From assembly GCA_029219465.1 (NCBI GenBank), contig JAQXTL010000004.1, forward strand, positions 372,001 through 436,000: a stretch of DNA of 64,000 nucleotides, in the 5' to 3' direction. Shown here piece after piece: positions 9,404-18,146 of the stretch (positions within the stretch are counted from its first letter, which is position 1; the number at the start of each line of letters is the position of its first letter). The DNA comes from Methanobacteriaceae archaeon. Its GTDB lineage: Archaea > Methanobacteriota > Methanobacteria > Methanobacteriales > Methanobacteriaceae. The position numbers and the translations under genes were made by a program. A model generated the notes under the pieces. The model saw only the letters and a program-made list of their open reading frames with translations, was not told the DNA's origin and ran no database searches.

Positions 9404-10534
9404 ATGAGAAAAATAACAATAAAAATTTTAACAAAATTACCGACAAGATATTTGACTACGGGAATAATTATAATTATATTATTATTAATTTACGGAGTTG
9501 TTGGTTCATATTTCATAATGGACCTAAATATTGTTGATTCTATTTATTACTCCATTACTACAATGACAACCGTAGGTTATGGGGATTATATACCATATAC
9601 TCCAATTGAGAAAATTTTTTCAACATCACTATCTCTTGCTGGTGTTGCATTACTCGCTTATGTGTTTAATATATTCTTAACAAATTTCCAACAAACAATG
9701 AAGAGATATTCAAAAGAGGCTAGGAAAATGAAAAAAATTAATGATATGGACGACTACTACATCCTTTGTGGATTTGGAAGAGTTGGAAAAGTAGTATTTG
9801 AAGAATTAAAAAACAGAAAACAAAATATAATTGTATTTGAAAAGGATAGTGAAATTTACGAAAGTATTGAAGAGGACAATTCAATTGTTACTATCCACAA
9901 AGATGCAACAGAAGATGATTTAATAGCTAAATTAGCTAATGAAAAATGTAACAGTGTAATCATCAGTACTGGAAATGATGTAAGTAACCTCTTTATTGTT
10001 TTAACAATTCGTGAAACCAATCCTGATGTGTGGATTGTTACAAGAGCAAGTAAAATCAAGAATATTTCACGTCTTAGAAAAGCAGGTGCAAATAAGATTG
10101 TCTCACCTGAGATTAGTGGTGGTCAGGATATGTTCTTTGAGTCTACAAAACCACACATCTTAAGAATAACTGTTAAACACGGTTTTGACGGAATATACGA
10201 TGAATTTAAAGTTATTGAAAAACATGGATGTACCTTAGAAAACATTGATTACCATCTTCCAGGAATCAATACCCCACTTACACGTGAGTTTAATGTAAGA
10301 AGACTTGCAGATGGTAAAAAATACGGACAATACTTAAAAACACATGACGACCAAAGACAGGCATTGCAAAACCTCTATAAAGTAGCTTACAACGTCCATT
10401 CACACTTTATTATTGGTCCTGATAAAAAATCTTTAGAAAATATGGTTGAAGATTTGAAAAAACTCGAAGAAGTTATTGGAATTAATTTAACAAACGAAGA
10501 AATTGCTGAAATGACAAAAAACGATATTAAATAG
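9404..10534 (+). CDS. Two-TM potassium channel with RCK domains (MthK-like)
   Basis: 376 residues. TM1 (about 18-38), the pore helix and selectivity filter TVGYGD at 56-61, and TM2 (about 70-92) are followed by an RCK/TrkA-N domain with the nucleotide-binding GFGRVG near 121-126 and a TrkA-C-like region towards the end. This is the architecture of the MthK Ca2+-gated channel. It would be a plasma-membrane K+ channel gated by a cytosolic ligand. TrkH and TrkA, which lie 2-4 kb away, may share in K+ balance. Confidence 0.9.
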   Translation: MRKITIKILTKLPTRYLTTGIIIIILLLIYGVVGSYFIMDLNIVDSIYYSITTMTTVGYGDYIPYTPIEKIFSTSLSLAGVALLAYVFNIFLTNFQQTMKRYSKEARKMKKINDMDDYYILCGFGRVGKVVFEELKNRKQNIIVFEKDSEIYESIEEDNSIVTIHKDATEDDLIAKLANEKCNSVIISTGNDVSNLFIVLTIRETNPDVWIVTRASKIKNISRLRKAGANKIVSPEISGGQDMFFESTKPHILRITVKHGFDGIYDEFKVIEKHGCTLENIDYHLPGINTPLTREFNVRRLADGKKYGQYLKTHDDQRQALQNLYKVAYNVHSHFIIGPDKKSLENMVEDLKKLEEVIGINLTNEEIAEMTKNDIK

Positions 10535-10569
10535 CAATTTTCTAATAAAAATAAATAAAAAAAGAAAAG

Positions 10570-10592
10570 AGAATTATTCTTAGAATAATTCT
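10570..10592 (-). terminator. Terminator-like hairpin after ftr
   Basis: AGAATTATTC and GAATAATTCT form a 10-bp perfect stem with a TTA loop, overlapping the last codons of ftr; on the minus strand it is followed by a long T-rich tract (about 10540-10569). Confidence 0.55.
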
Positions 10593-11470
10593 TGTAAGTT
10601 CATGATGTAAGCACCTAATTTACCGTCGAAGTTACCTGCACTAATTTCAAGTACTCCATCAACAGCACATGCAGCTTCAATACCTGCTTTCATTGCTGCT
10701 TTAACGGATTCTTCGTCTACACCATCAATAACAATTTCAAATACACCGTCAGCATCGTCTCTGATATCAGAGTCTACTTCACCTTTTAAGGTTACACACA
10801 TTTTTTCGTTAGTAGATGCGTTTAAGAATTTTGCGTATTTGTTAGATCCTACTTTAGAACCGGATGCAACCATACCACCAGGGAACGGAGTGATTACTCC
10901 TTCAACTTTGGAGATAGCTTCAACAGCTGCTTGTGCTGCTTCTACACCAGTCATTTGATCTTTTGCTAAAATAAAGAAGTTTCCTCCAGCAACACCATCT
11001 TTGTATCCGAATTCAGATTCTACTAAGAAGTCTCCGGACATAATTGGGATGGAGTGGATTTTTCTTCCGTCAATTTCACATTCTTTTTCGAAACCGTCAC
11101 CGAAGAATTTTAATTTGTTACCAGTTTTTAAAGTGGTTTCTGATTCAAGACAGTTAAATGCTGCTGCAGTAGGTGAAGTTAAAATACACATTCCAATTCT
11201 TTCCATTAATTCATGGTCAAGTGCTTTTTTACCACCTTGGCAAATCATAATAACATAACCAGGTCTTCCATCAGGAGTGTTTTCAGCTGGTACAAAACAG
11301 TCAATACCTGCTTCTGCAGGACATCCAATAACAGAAGTTCCGTAACCGGTTGCTTCAGTTGCTGCGATTTTTGCTAATTCTTCAGTTGCTGCAGTAACTA
11401 AGATTCTAGTTACTTTAATTCCGAAACCTTCTGCGTAAGTATCTTTAATTTCTACACCATTAATTTCCAT
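10580..11470 (-). CDS. ftr: Formylmethanofuran:tetrahydromethanopterin formyltransferase
   Basis: 296 residues. It matches Ftr along its full length, beginning [19 protein letters not shown]. It moves the formyl group from formylmethanofuran to H4MPT, the second step of methanogenesis from CO2, in the cytoplasm. The frame continues 8 codons upstream, but the ATG at 11470 is preferred because GGTGA lies just before it and homologues start here. It is on the same strand as the flippase-like gene, 83 bases downstream of it, with its own AT-rich promoter-like spacer. Confidence 0.97.
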   Translation of the reverse strand: MEINGVEIKDTYAEGFGIKVTRILVTAATEELAKIAATEATGYGTSVIGCPAEAGIDCFVPAENTPDGRPGYVIMICQGGKKALDHELMERIGMCILTSPTAAAFNCLESETTLKTGNKLKFFGDGFEKECEIDGRKIHSIPIMSGDFLVESEFGYKDGVAGGNFFILAKDQMTGVEAAQAAVEAISKVEGVITPFPGGMVASGSKVGSNKYAKFLNASTNEKMCVTLKGEVDSDIRDDADGVFEIVIDGVDEESVKAAMKAGIEAACAVDGVLEISAGNFDGKLGAYIMNLQELF

Positions 11471-11553
11471 GATTTCACCAAAATTAATATACAAAAAATA
11501 AATTTTTTGCTATAATAAAAAATATGTGAATAAATTAAAATAAAGTTTTCTAT

Positions 11554-12615
11554 TTAATCATCACATTCATTTTCACTAGATTGTTCAATTTCATCATCTG
11601 AGGAAAGTAATGAACTATTACTAAGAATTGAAGAACCATAGTGAGGTAAAATAAGCATACCTATTATTGTAGCTAACCAGAATGAAATTAATCTTTCAAT
11701 AACAGTTGCTGCTGCACTAACTGAAGCAGATATGCCTGCAACAGAATAAAATACAACCATAATTCCATCAACAGCACCAAGACCACCTGGAAGAAGTGGG
11801 ACCATACCGACTAAAGAAGCAATAATGAATACTTCACCAATAATAATAGGATTGATTGTAGCACCAAATGCTAAAAATACAATATAAACTCTTAAAATTT
11901 CAAGAATCCAAATTATAAAAGATAACGGCAATGCATAATATGTAACAGTTCTACTTGAAAGAACAATTCTCATAGTTTCCTGGAAATCAGAAATCATTTT
12001 ATGAACTTTATTTTCCAATTCTTCTGAGTTTTTCTTATAAAATCTTCTAAGTAATCCGATTACCCATCCATCAACGCGCTTTCCAAAATTAGGATTTATG
12101 GACATATAAATAATTATGATTAAAATAGCAACAATAGCTATTACTGCAAGAATCATTAAAATAAGCAACCAAATTGCCATTTTGAAGTATAAAGTTGAAG
12201 AAATAACTGTAAAAATCGCCAATATAATAAATGGAAAAGTGTCTAATGTTCTATCTGCTACAACAGTAGCAAACGCATCTTGCATAGGATATTTTCCTTC
12301 CCTGGATAAAATATATGCTCTAACAGGTTCTCCCCCACCACGTCCTGAAGGAGTAATATTATTTACAGCAAGACCTACTAAAGTCATTGGAAGTAATTTT
12401 TTAAAACTCATGTCAATATCAGCCAAACTATTGAGAATTTGCCAACGTAGAGTGTATAAAACAAAAACAACTACTTGCACTCCAACAGCCAATAATAATA
12501 ATCCAGCATTAGCCATTTTTAATGCAGCAATAACTTCATTTATTCCAACTAACCCTAACATCACAGCTAGTATAAGAATACTTATCCCAAGAAAAAATAT
12601 TGATTTTTTATCCAT
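11554..12615 (-). CDS. Flippase-like / lysylphosphatidylglycerol synthase TM family protein (UPF0104)
   Basis: 353 residues with about eight predicted membrane helices. The segments TPSGRGGGEPVRAY and LLPGGLGAVDG are family signatures of the UPF0104/LPG-synthase transmembrane domain. The function is uncertain; members are proposed to move or modify lipid-linked molecules. The ATG at 12615 is chosen because the family begins here; the longer open frame upstream is only the antisense of trkH. A short acidic tail ends the protein. Confidence 0.8.
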   Translation of the reverse strand: MDKKSIFFLGISILILAVMLGLVGINEVIAALKMANAGLLLLAVGVQVVVFVLYTLRWQILNSLADIDMSFKKLLPMTLVGLAVNNITPSGRGGGEPVRAYILSREGKYPMQDAFATVVADRTLDTFPFIILAIFTVISSTLYFKMAIWLLILMILAVIAIVAILIIIIYMSINPNFGKRVDGWVIGLLRRFYKKNSEELENKVHKMISDFQETMRIVLSSRTVTYYALPLSFIIWILEILRVYIVFLAFGATINPIIIGEVFIIASLVGMVPLLPGGLGAVDGIMVVFYSVAGISASVSAAATVIERLISFWLATIIGMLILPHYGSSILSNSSLLSSDDEIEQSSENECDD

Positions 12616-12682
12616 AGTATCTATATTATCCTTTTCAATACTTATAAATATATATAGAAATATGTTCAATAAATAGAATAGT

Positions 12683-14116
12683 ATGAGATATATAACTAAA
12701 ACAGATTTGTTGATTATAGGAATGAATTCCGGATATTTGATGATTGGAGTTGGATTAATGTGTTTAGTCCCAATTATTTTTGATTTAGTATATTTTGAAT
12801 TCAATATAGCTTGTTTTGCAATACCTGCAGCAATATCAATCTGTTTTGGACTATTTTTAAGAAGATATCTCAATGAATATTCTACAAGAAATGTACGTCT
12901 TAAGCATGGAATGATTATTTCTGCACTAGGATGGTTATGGGCAGCAATTATTGGTGGAATAGTAATTATGCTTGCAACACATACTCCAATAATAGATTCT
13001 GTTTTTGAAAGTATGTCTGCATTAACCGGAACTGGTATTACCATGTTCAGTGATGTGGAATCATTACCCCAAAGCATATTGTTTTTTAGAGCATTTGAAC
13101 AATGGATTGGAGGTTTAGGAGTTGTAGTTATGGTAATTAGTATCTTAACAAAACCTGGAACTGCAACATCTACATTATACCATGCAGAAGCTCATGAAGA
13201 CCGTATTAAACCAAGTACCAAAGCTACTCTTGAACAGACCATCAAAATATATGGAATTTATACTGTTGCAGGAGTTATATTATATATTATTGCAGGAATG
13301 CCTGTTTTTGATTCCATTTGTAATACATTCACTATAATCTCAACTGGAGGTATGAATGTTAAAAATGCAAATATGGGATTTTATCAAAGTGATTTAATTT
13401 ATTTTATAACAATTGTCTTAATGATCATCGGTGCAACAAGCTTTTTAGTACACTATAAAGTTATAAAAAGCAGAGGAAGATCATTAATTGAAGATTTACA
13501 GTTTAAAGTAATTATATGCGTTATAGCAGTTGTATCATTACTAATTTATTTTGTATCAAATATTGTACCAATCGAACTTGTATTTACCATTGTATCTGCC
13601 CTTACAACAACAGGAGCAAATGTAGCACCATCAACAGTTATGGCAACATGGCCAGCATTTGTAATCATTTGTATAATCTTTTTAATGTTAACTGGAGGAT
13701 CAAATGGTTCTACAGTAGGTGCTATTAAACTTGTACGTATTTTAACATTTTTTAAAGGAGTTTATAAGCACATTCGTGAAATTATGTCTCCAAAAGGTAG
13801 AGTTGTTCCTGTAAAAATACATGACAGAGTAATTCCGGACAAAGCAGTTGCAGAATCTGGAAATTTCATTACATTATATTTATTATTCATCATGATTACA
13901 TGGACATTATTCTGTTTATTAGGATATGACCCATTTAAAAGCTTATTTTCAGTAGTATCCATCCAAGGAAACAATGGACTTGATTTAGGCATATTAAATA
14001 ATGAATTAAATCCAATTTTAAAAATAATAAGCATGTTTAATATGTGGATTGGAAGGTTGGAAATTTATCCGGTTTTAATTACATTAAGAACTGCATTTGA
14101 AATATTTAAAAGATAA
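12683..14116 (+). CDS. trkH: Trk-type potassium uptake membrane subunit
   Basis: 477 residues, with eight or more membrane helices and repeated pore motifs such as SALTGTGIT (about 112), TISTGGM (about 222) and ALTTTGAN (about 305). This is the K+-translocating TrkH/KtrB subunit. It is divergent from the flippase-like gene and 52 bases upstream of trkA, its regulatory partner. Confidence 0.94.
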   Translation: MRYITKTDLLIIGMNSGYLMIGVGLMCLVPIIFDLVYFEFNIACFAIPAAISICFGLFLRRYLNEYSTRNVRLKHGMIISALGWLWAAIIGGIVIMLATHTPIIDSVFESMSALTGTGITMFSDVESLPQSILFFRAFEQWIGGLGVVVMVISILTKPGTATSTLYHAEAHEDRIKPSTKATLEQTIKIYGIYTVAGVILYIIAGMPVFDSICNTFTIISTGGMNVKNANMGFYQSDLIYFITIVLMIIGATSFLVHYKVIKSRGRSLIEDLQFKVIICVIAVVSLLIYFVSNIVPIELVFTIVSALTTTGANVAPSTVMATWPAFVIICIIFLMLTGGSNGSTVGAIKLVRILTFFKGVYKHIREIMSPKGRVVPVKIHDRVIPDKAVAESGNFITLYLLFIMITWTLFCLLGYDPFKSLFSVVSIQGNNGLDLGILNNELNPILKIISMFNMWIGRLEIYPVLITLRTAFEIFKR

Positions 14117-14168
14117 GTTTATAATCTTTAAAAATAAATATTGATTATTGTTTGTTAAAGGTGATTAA

Positions 14169-14828
14169 ATGGATTATGTAGTAATTATGGGAGGAGGTCG
14201 TGTAGGACTTGCTCTTGCGAATTTATTAATTGATGAAGGATATGACATTACTTTAATTGAAAATGACAATAAGCTCTGCGCAGAAGTTGCATCTGAGCTT
14301 GATGCATTGGTTGTTTGTGGAAACGGTACAAATTCAAAAATCCTTGAAGAAGTAAACATTGAAGATGCAAAATACTTTATTGCAACTACCGGAAACGACG
14401 AAGCAAACTTACTTTCATGCATCCTCGTTAGAAAATATAAAGTTAAACATATCATTGCTCGTGTAAGTAATCCAGATCACGAAGAAGCATTTAAAGAAGT
14501 TGGAATTGAACAGGTAATCAGTCCAGAAAGAGCAGCTGCATCATACTTGCAAAAAATTGTTACAAGACCAAATGCTGCAGAATTAATGACCCTTGGACAA
14601 GGGGACGGAGAAATTTTAGATATGACCATAACCAACGACAAAATTGTTGGAAAAAAATATAGAGATATTTCCCCTTCAAAAGATTTCATTATTATTGCAA
14701 CTTATCAAAATGGAAATTTAATTATCCCACAACCAGATAATGTAATTAGTCGTGGGGAAAAAGTTTCAGTCCTTGTAAAAAGAGGAAAATTCAATAAAGT
14801 AGCTAAAAAATTAGGAAAAAGTTCATAA
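14169..14828 (+). CDS. trkA: Trk potassium uptake NAD-binding regulatory subunit
   Basis: 219 residues: a single RCK_N Rossmann domain with GGGRVGLALA at 8-17 and an RCK_C domain from about 135. It would bind NAD(H) or ATP and gate TrkH at the inner membrane face. GGTGA precedes the ATG. Its end overlaps the end of the metallo-hydrolase gene on the other strand by 6 bases. Confidence 0.94.
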   Translation: MDYVVIMGGGRVGLALANLLIDEGYDITLIENDNKLCAEVASELDALVVCGNGTNSKILEEVNIEDAKYFIATTGNDEANLLSCILVRKYKVKHIIARVSNPDHEEAFKEVGIEQVISPERAAASYLQKIVTRPNAAELMTLGQGDGEILDMTITNDKIVGKKYRDISPSKDFIIIATYQNGNLIIPQPDNVISRGEKVSVLVKRGKFNKVAKKLGKSS

Positions 14829-15434
14829 ATATAAATAAGACATTTTAATATGATCTTTTCCATTATTTTCCACAACAGGCCCATGACCTGGGAAAATACC
14901 TTTAACATCTAATTTCATTAATTTTTCAACACTTTTTTTCATATCATCATAATTTCCACCAAGATCCATTCTGCCAACACCACCGCCAGCAAAAATAGTA
15001 TCACCGGAAATTAAGTTTTCACCATCCCAAAGACAAATTCCACCAGAAGTATGTCCAGGAGTGTGAATTACTTCAAAATCAGCTATTTTATCTCCCTCTT
15101 CAAGTTCCATATCTACACGAGTGTTGTTTATTTTATCAAAACCAAATGCAGAACCTGAAGTTCCTAAAGTATCTTCATTTTTAATAGGAATAGCATCTAA
15201 TTTATGAACAGCAATCTTTGCATTTTCAAAAAAGTGATTTCCACCAATATGGTCAAAATGACAGTGAGTATTGACAACTAATTCAATATCTTCTGGTTCA
15301 ACACCATTTTCACGTAATTTAGCAAATAAGTAATCCTTGTTTTCACCAGCACCAGTGTCAACTAAAATTTTATTATCAATCAAATAGCAATTTGAATCGT
15401 AATTATATCCTAAAATTAAAACAATTTCTGACAT
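14823..15434 (-). CDS. MBL-fold metallo-hydrolase (glyoxalase II-like)
   Basis: 203 residues. The metal motif NTHCHFDHIGG lies at 60-70, with HTPGHTSGG near 120 and GHG near 187. It is a cytoplasmic dinuclear metal hydrolase of the glyoxalase II/YcbL type; the substrate is unknown. It appears leaderless, with no ribosome binding site before the ATG. Confidence 0.85.
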   Translation of the reverse strand: MSEIVLILGYNYDSNCYLIDNKILVDTGAGENKDYLFAKLRENGVEPEDIELVVNTHCHFDHIGGNHFFENAKIAVHKLDAIPIKNEDTLGTSGSAFGFDKINNTRVDMELEEGDKIADFEVIHTPGHTSGGICLWDGENLISGDTIFAGGGVGRMDLGGNYDDMKKSVEKLMKLDVKGIFPGHGPVVENNGKDHIKMSYLYL

Positions 15435-15493
15435 GAAAAATAATATTTAAAACTAAGTAATTAAAATTTTTGAAAAAAAGTTTTGTATAAAAA

Positions 15494-15641
15494 TGGGGTC
15501 ACAGGGATTTGAACCCCGATCCTGGGATTTCTCTTGCCTCAGTACTCCAATTGTTCATCACAACAAGTACTGTTCAGTTACGCGTATATTTCTTCAAAGA
15601 CAACTGGAGTCCCAGATGATGCCAGGTTACACCATAACCCC
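15494..15641 (-). tRNA. tRNA-Trp (CCA) with a 75-nt intron
   Basis: The acceptor stem GGGGTTA/TGACCCC, D arm, anticodon arm TGGGA/TCCCA and T arm CGGGG-TTCAAAT-CCCTG are all present. The anticodon CCA is at 15607-15605. The loop is interrupted by about 75 nt (about 15529-15603), giving a 73-nt mature tRNA. The ends of the intron pair (TTGTC with GGCAA) beside a CTC/GAG helix, consistent with an archaeal bulge-helix-bulge. No 3' CCA is encoded. The intron carries box C/D-like motifs, described in the findings. Confidence 0.93.
15529..15603 (-). ncRNA. tRNA-Trp intron with box C/D guide RNA features
   Basis: A good box C (GTGATGA, 15555-15561) and box D (CTGA, 15539-15542) bracket exactly 12 nt, which pair over 11 consecutive positions (one G-U) with the exon 1/intron junction including the anticodon (15600-15610). 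The fifth base before box D pairs with C34. A weaker pair, TTGAAGA and CTGA (15574-15577), lies upstream. In other euryarchaea the tRNA-Trp intron is a known 2'-O-methylation guide for C34; here the function is inferred. Confidence 0.65.
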
Positions 15642-15693
15642 ACACATAACATACAATAATACATTTATTTTAATAATATATAAAGATTACCAT

Positions 15694-16104
15694 TTAATCG
15701 AACTTCATTTGCTTATCAATACCAGCAATTTCATCGATTTCAAGGCCTTTTTCAAGAGTATAATCCTTTTCAACACGATAATTTCCTTTTTTAGTACGAG
15801 GAGTATTTTTAGGTTCTAAAAAGAGCCATTTAGTGTATTTAAACCTAACACCAATATATGGCTTAGCACCAAATATTTGAGAAAATTCACATAACTCATC
15901 AATTTGAACAGAATCAATGTATATTTTATCCTTTGTTGTTGTTTTAACTTCAATAGCTAAGTATATTTTACCATTTCCAGCAACAACATCAGGTAATGAT
16001 TTTTTGGTTGCTCCACCAGAAGCAGGAGCTCTCATAGCAGCAAACCCCCTGTCCCAAAGTTTGTGAACCAATTCTCTTTCTTCAGCAGACCCTTTTTTAG
16101 CCAT
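15694..16104 (-). CDS. hjc: Holliday junction resolvase Hjc
   Basis: 136 residues. The archaeal Hjc catalytic pattern is present: an N-terminal Glu in GSAEERELV, Asp in SLPDVVA, and E-V-K in AIEVKTT, with a Ser/Gly-rich ASGGATKKS loop. It cuts four-way DNA junctions as a dimer during recombination. The ATG at 16104 is preferred; the frame extends to a TTG at 16116, which would lie inside the GAGTG ribosome binding site. It sits in a tRNA cluster with no other recombination gene nearby. Confidence 0.9.
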   Translation of the reverse strand: MAKKGSAEERELVHKLWDRGFAAMRAPASGGATKKSLPDVVAGNGKIYLAIEVKTTTKDKIYIDSVQIDELCEFSQIFGAKPYIGVRFKYTKWLFLEPKNTPRTKKGNYRVEKDYTLEKGLEIDEIAGIDKQMKFD

Positions 16105-16213
16105 AATAACACTCAATAATAAAAAATTTAATTAAATAATACTCTGTTTTGATAAGTATATAAAAAAAATCCGAGAGCATTTGAAAAGTAATCATAAAAA
16201 AAATATTTTGGAA

Positions 16214-16288
16214 TGCTCCGGCCGGGATTCGAACCCGAGTCTTCGGCTCGAAAGGCCGAAATGATTGGCCGGACTACACCACCGGAGC
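16214..16288 (-). tRNA. tRNA-Glu (TTC), copy 1
   Basis: 75 nt. The anticodon stem TCGGC/GCCGA encloses loop CTTTCGA (anticodon TTC); acceptor GCTCCGG/CCGGAGC, discriminator A. The sequence is identical to the copy at 16585-16659. Confidence 0.96.
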
Positions 16289-16342
16289 AAATACATATGA
16301 CATGCTAAACGCACCACTAATTAAAAATAGATTTATAAATGG

Positions 16343-16415
16343 GGCCGGAGCCGAGATTCGAACCCGAGTCCCGGGATCCACAGTCCCGGAGGATGACCAC
16401 CTACCCTACCCCGGC
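16343..16415 (-). tRNA. tRNA-His (GTG)
   Basis: 73 nt. Acceptor GCCGGGG/CTCCGGC, anticodon loop CTGTGGA (GTG), discriminator C73, as required for His. CCA is encoded directly after it (16342-16340). The base before G1 is T in the gene, so G-1 is not obviously encoded. Confidence 0.95.
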
Positions 16416-16446
16416 AAATGAAAATATCTATAAAAAATTGTAAGAA

Positions 16447-16529
16447 TGCGGGAGCAGGGATTCGAACCCTGGTAGACCTGCGTCAACAGGTCCTAAGCCT
16501 GTCCCCTTTGGCCTCTCGGGCACCCCCGC
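16447..16529 (-). tRNA. tRNA-Leu (TAG)
   Basis: 83 nt with the long variable arm of class II tRNAs. Acceptor GCGGGGG pairs with the 3' CTCCCGC, anticodon stem CAGG/CCTG, loop CTTAGGA (anticodon TAG), discriminator A. Confidence 0.95.
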
Positions 16530-16581
16530 TTATATAAAACAAAGATACGTAGAAACCAAAAAAATCTTAACAAGTTTTTTA

Positions 16582-16659
<78 letters not shown>

Positions 16660-16687
16660 AAACAAATACAAACTGTTTTAGTCAACA

Positions 16688-16761
16688 TGGGCCCAATGGG
16701 GTTCGAACCCATGGCCTTCCGGTTATGAGCCGGACGCTCTACCTGGCTAAGCTATGGGCCC
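16688..16761 (-). tRNA. CAT-anticodon tRNA: elongator Met or Ile2
   Basis: 74 nt. Acceptor GGGCCCA paired with TGGGCCC, anticodon loop CTCATAA (CAT), discriminator A. It is not the initiator, which lies at 52227-52301. The GGGCCCATAGCT start resembles archaeal tRNA-Ile2, whose C34 is changed to agmatidine, so the amino acid identity (Met or Ile) is not settled by the gene sequence. Confidence 0.9.
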
Positions 16762-16766
16762 AAAAG

Positions 16767-16839
<73 letters not shown>

Positions 16840-16925
16840 ATATGACACCCATCTCACTTAACCAAATACAACCCATGTTTAAAAATCATAAGACTTTAAA
16901 CAGTAATAATTAGTTTGTATGATAT

Positions 16926-16935
16926 ACTATATAAA
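16926..16935 (-). promoter_or_regulatory. TATA box of the tRNA cluster
   Basis: On the minus strand TTTATATAGT lies about 87 bases before tRNA-Asn, predicting a start near 16900 and a ~60-nt 5' leader. Confidence 0.45.
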
Positions 16936-16997
16936 CCTTTTGGTTTTCATTACCTTCAAACTAATAAAATCAGTTCTAATACTAAATTAGACTAACT

Positions 16998-17008
16998 AAT
17001 ATATAAAG
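16998..17008 (+). promoter_or_regulatory. TATA box of the radical SAM gene
   Basis: AATATATAAAG lies 22-32 bases before the ATG at 17030. No ribosome binding site precedes that ATG, so the mRNA is probably leaderless. Confidence 0.5.
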
Positions 17009-17029
17009 TTTAACATTCTAAATAAATAC

Positions 17030-18010
17030 ATGGATGCTAACATATTCGACTTAATAAAAAAAGCTAATGAAACTACATTAAATAAACACGGCGATTTAAT
17101 TACATTAGAGCGAGCAGTATTTCTCTCATGGTGGTGTGACAAAGGAGACTGTGCATTTTGTTATATGTCCACCCAAAAAGAAAAAATCAAAGATCCCTCA
17201 AAAGCTAGGCGTAACGTAAGTAACATTTATGCTGAAGCTGAGATGTGTAAACGTCTTGACTGGAATATTGAATTTTTATCTGGTGGATATGAATCATTTA
17301 CAACACAGGAAATTAAACAGATTGCTACTAACATCAAAGACATAACTGGAGATGGTGTCTGGTTAAATACTGGAATTACCGATGAATTGGAAGAGTATGG
17401 CTCTGAGATTAAAGGAATTACCGGTGCAGTTGAAGTAGCAAATCCAAAAATCCATAAACAAGTCTGTCCTTCAAAGAAATTAGAAGATATAAGTAATATG
17501 TTAGATGTTGCAAACGATTTAGGATTTAAAAAAGCAATTACAATAATCTTAGGTCTTGGAGAAACATTGGAAGATGTTGATTATATAATAGATTATATTA
17601 GAGATCACAAAATTGACCGTGTAATATTTTATTCACTAAATCCCCACAAAGAAACATTATATGCGGACTCATCACAGCCAGCATCCCTTTACTATGCTCA
17701 GGTAGTAGCTAAAGTGAGATTAGCATTCCCAGATATTGAAATAATATGTGGAACATGGATTGATAATCTTGCAAATATTGGAATATTAATATTAAGTGGA
17801 GCAAATGGAATTACAAAATTCCCATTGTTTAAAATGTTTGGAACAAAATACGGAAAAAGAGTTGAAGAAGAAGTCAAATGGAGTGGCAGAAGACTTAAAG
17901 GAACATTTACCGACAAAACTCAGTTAGGTCCTAAACAAAGTGAAGTTTCACCAGAACTTGACAAATTTATTAAAAGATACATCAACGAATCTTTAAAAAA
18001 TAAATACTAA
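17030..18010 (+). CDS. Radical SAM protein with an atypical CX4CX2C motif
   Basis: 326 residues. The predicted cluster motif is CDKGDCAFCYM (Cys near 36, 41 and 44), a CX4CX2C spacing rather than the usual CX3CX2C. It is followed by LSGGYES near 80-86 (the SAM-binding GGE-like strand) and a biotin-synthase-like barrel (FKKAITIILGLGET near 165). It is closest in outline to BioB/HmdB-type enzymes, but a specific product cannot be named. The gene stands alone between a tRNA cluster and gatB and appears leaderless. Confidence 0.8.
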   Translation: MDANIFDLIKKANETTLNKHGDLITLERAVFLSWWCDKGDCAFCYMSTQKEKIKDPSKARRNVSNIYAEAEMCKRLDWNIEFLSGGYESFTTQEIKQIATNIKDITGDGVWLNTGITDELEEYGSEIKGITGAVEVANPKIHKQVCPSKKLEDISNMLDVANDLGFKKAITIILGLGETLEDVDYIIDYIRDHKIDRVIFYSLNPHKETLYADSSQPASLYYAQVVAKVRLAFPDIEIICGTWIDNLANIGILILSGANGITKFPLFKMFGTKYGKRVEEEVKWSGRRLKGTFTDKTQLGPKQSEVSPELDKFIKRYINESLKNKY

Positions 18011-18146
18011 ACAATAAAAAATCCATCACCAACTAAAATCCTCACTAAAAAACCCTATTTTTAATAACCTTTATAAATCTAATGTGCTAAATATAATTAT
18101 AATATAAATTATTAGTGGAGGAATTATTATTAGCGATGATGTCGAT

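Noticed and set aside
11554-13077. A long minus-strand frame extending the flippase-like protein by about 150 residues upstream.
   Set aside because: The extension is antisense to the start of trkH, contains no conserved family sequence, and the family start MDKKS lies at 12615.
15493-15819. A plus-strand ORF of 108 codons.
   Set aside because: It crosses the tRNA-Trp gene and the 3' end of hjc in antisense and has no protein-family features.
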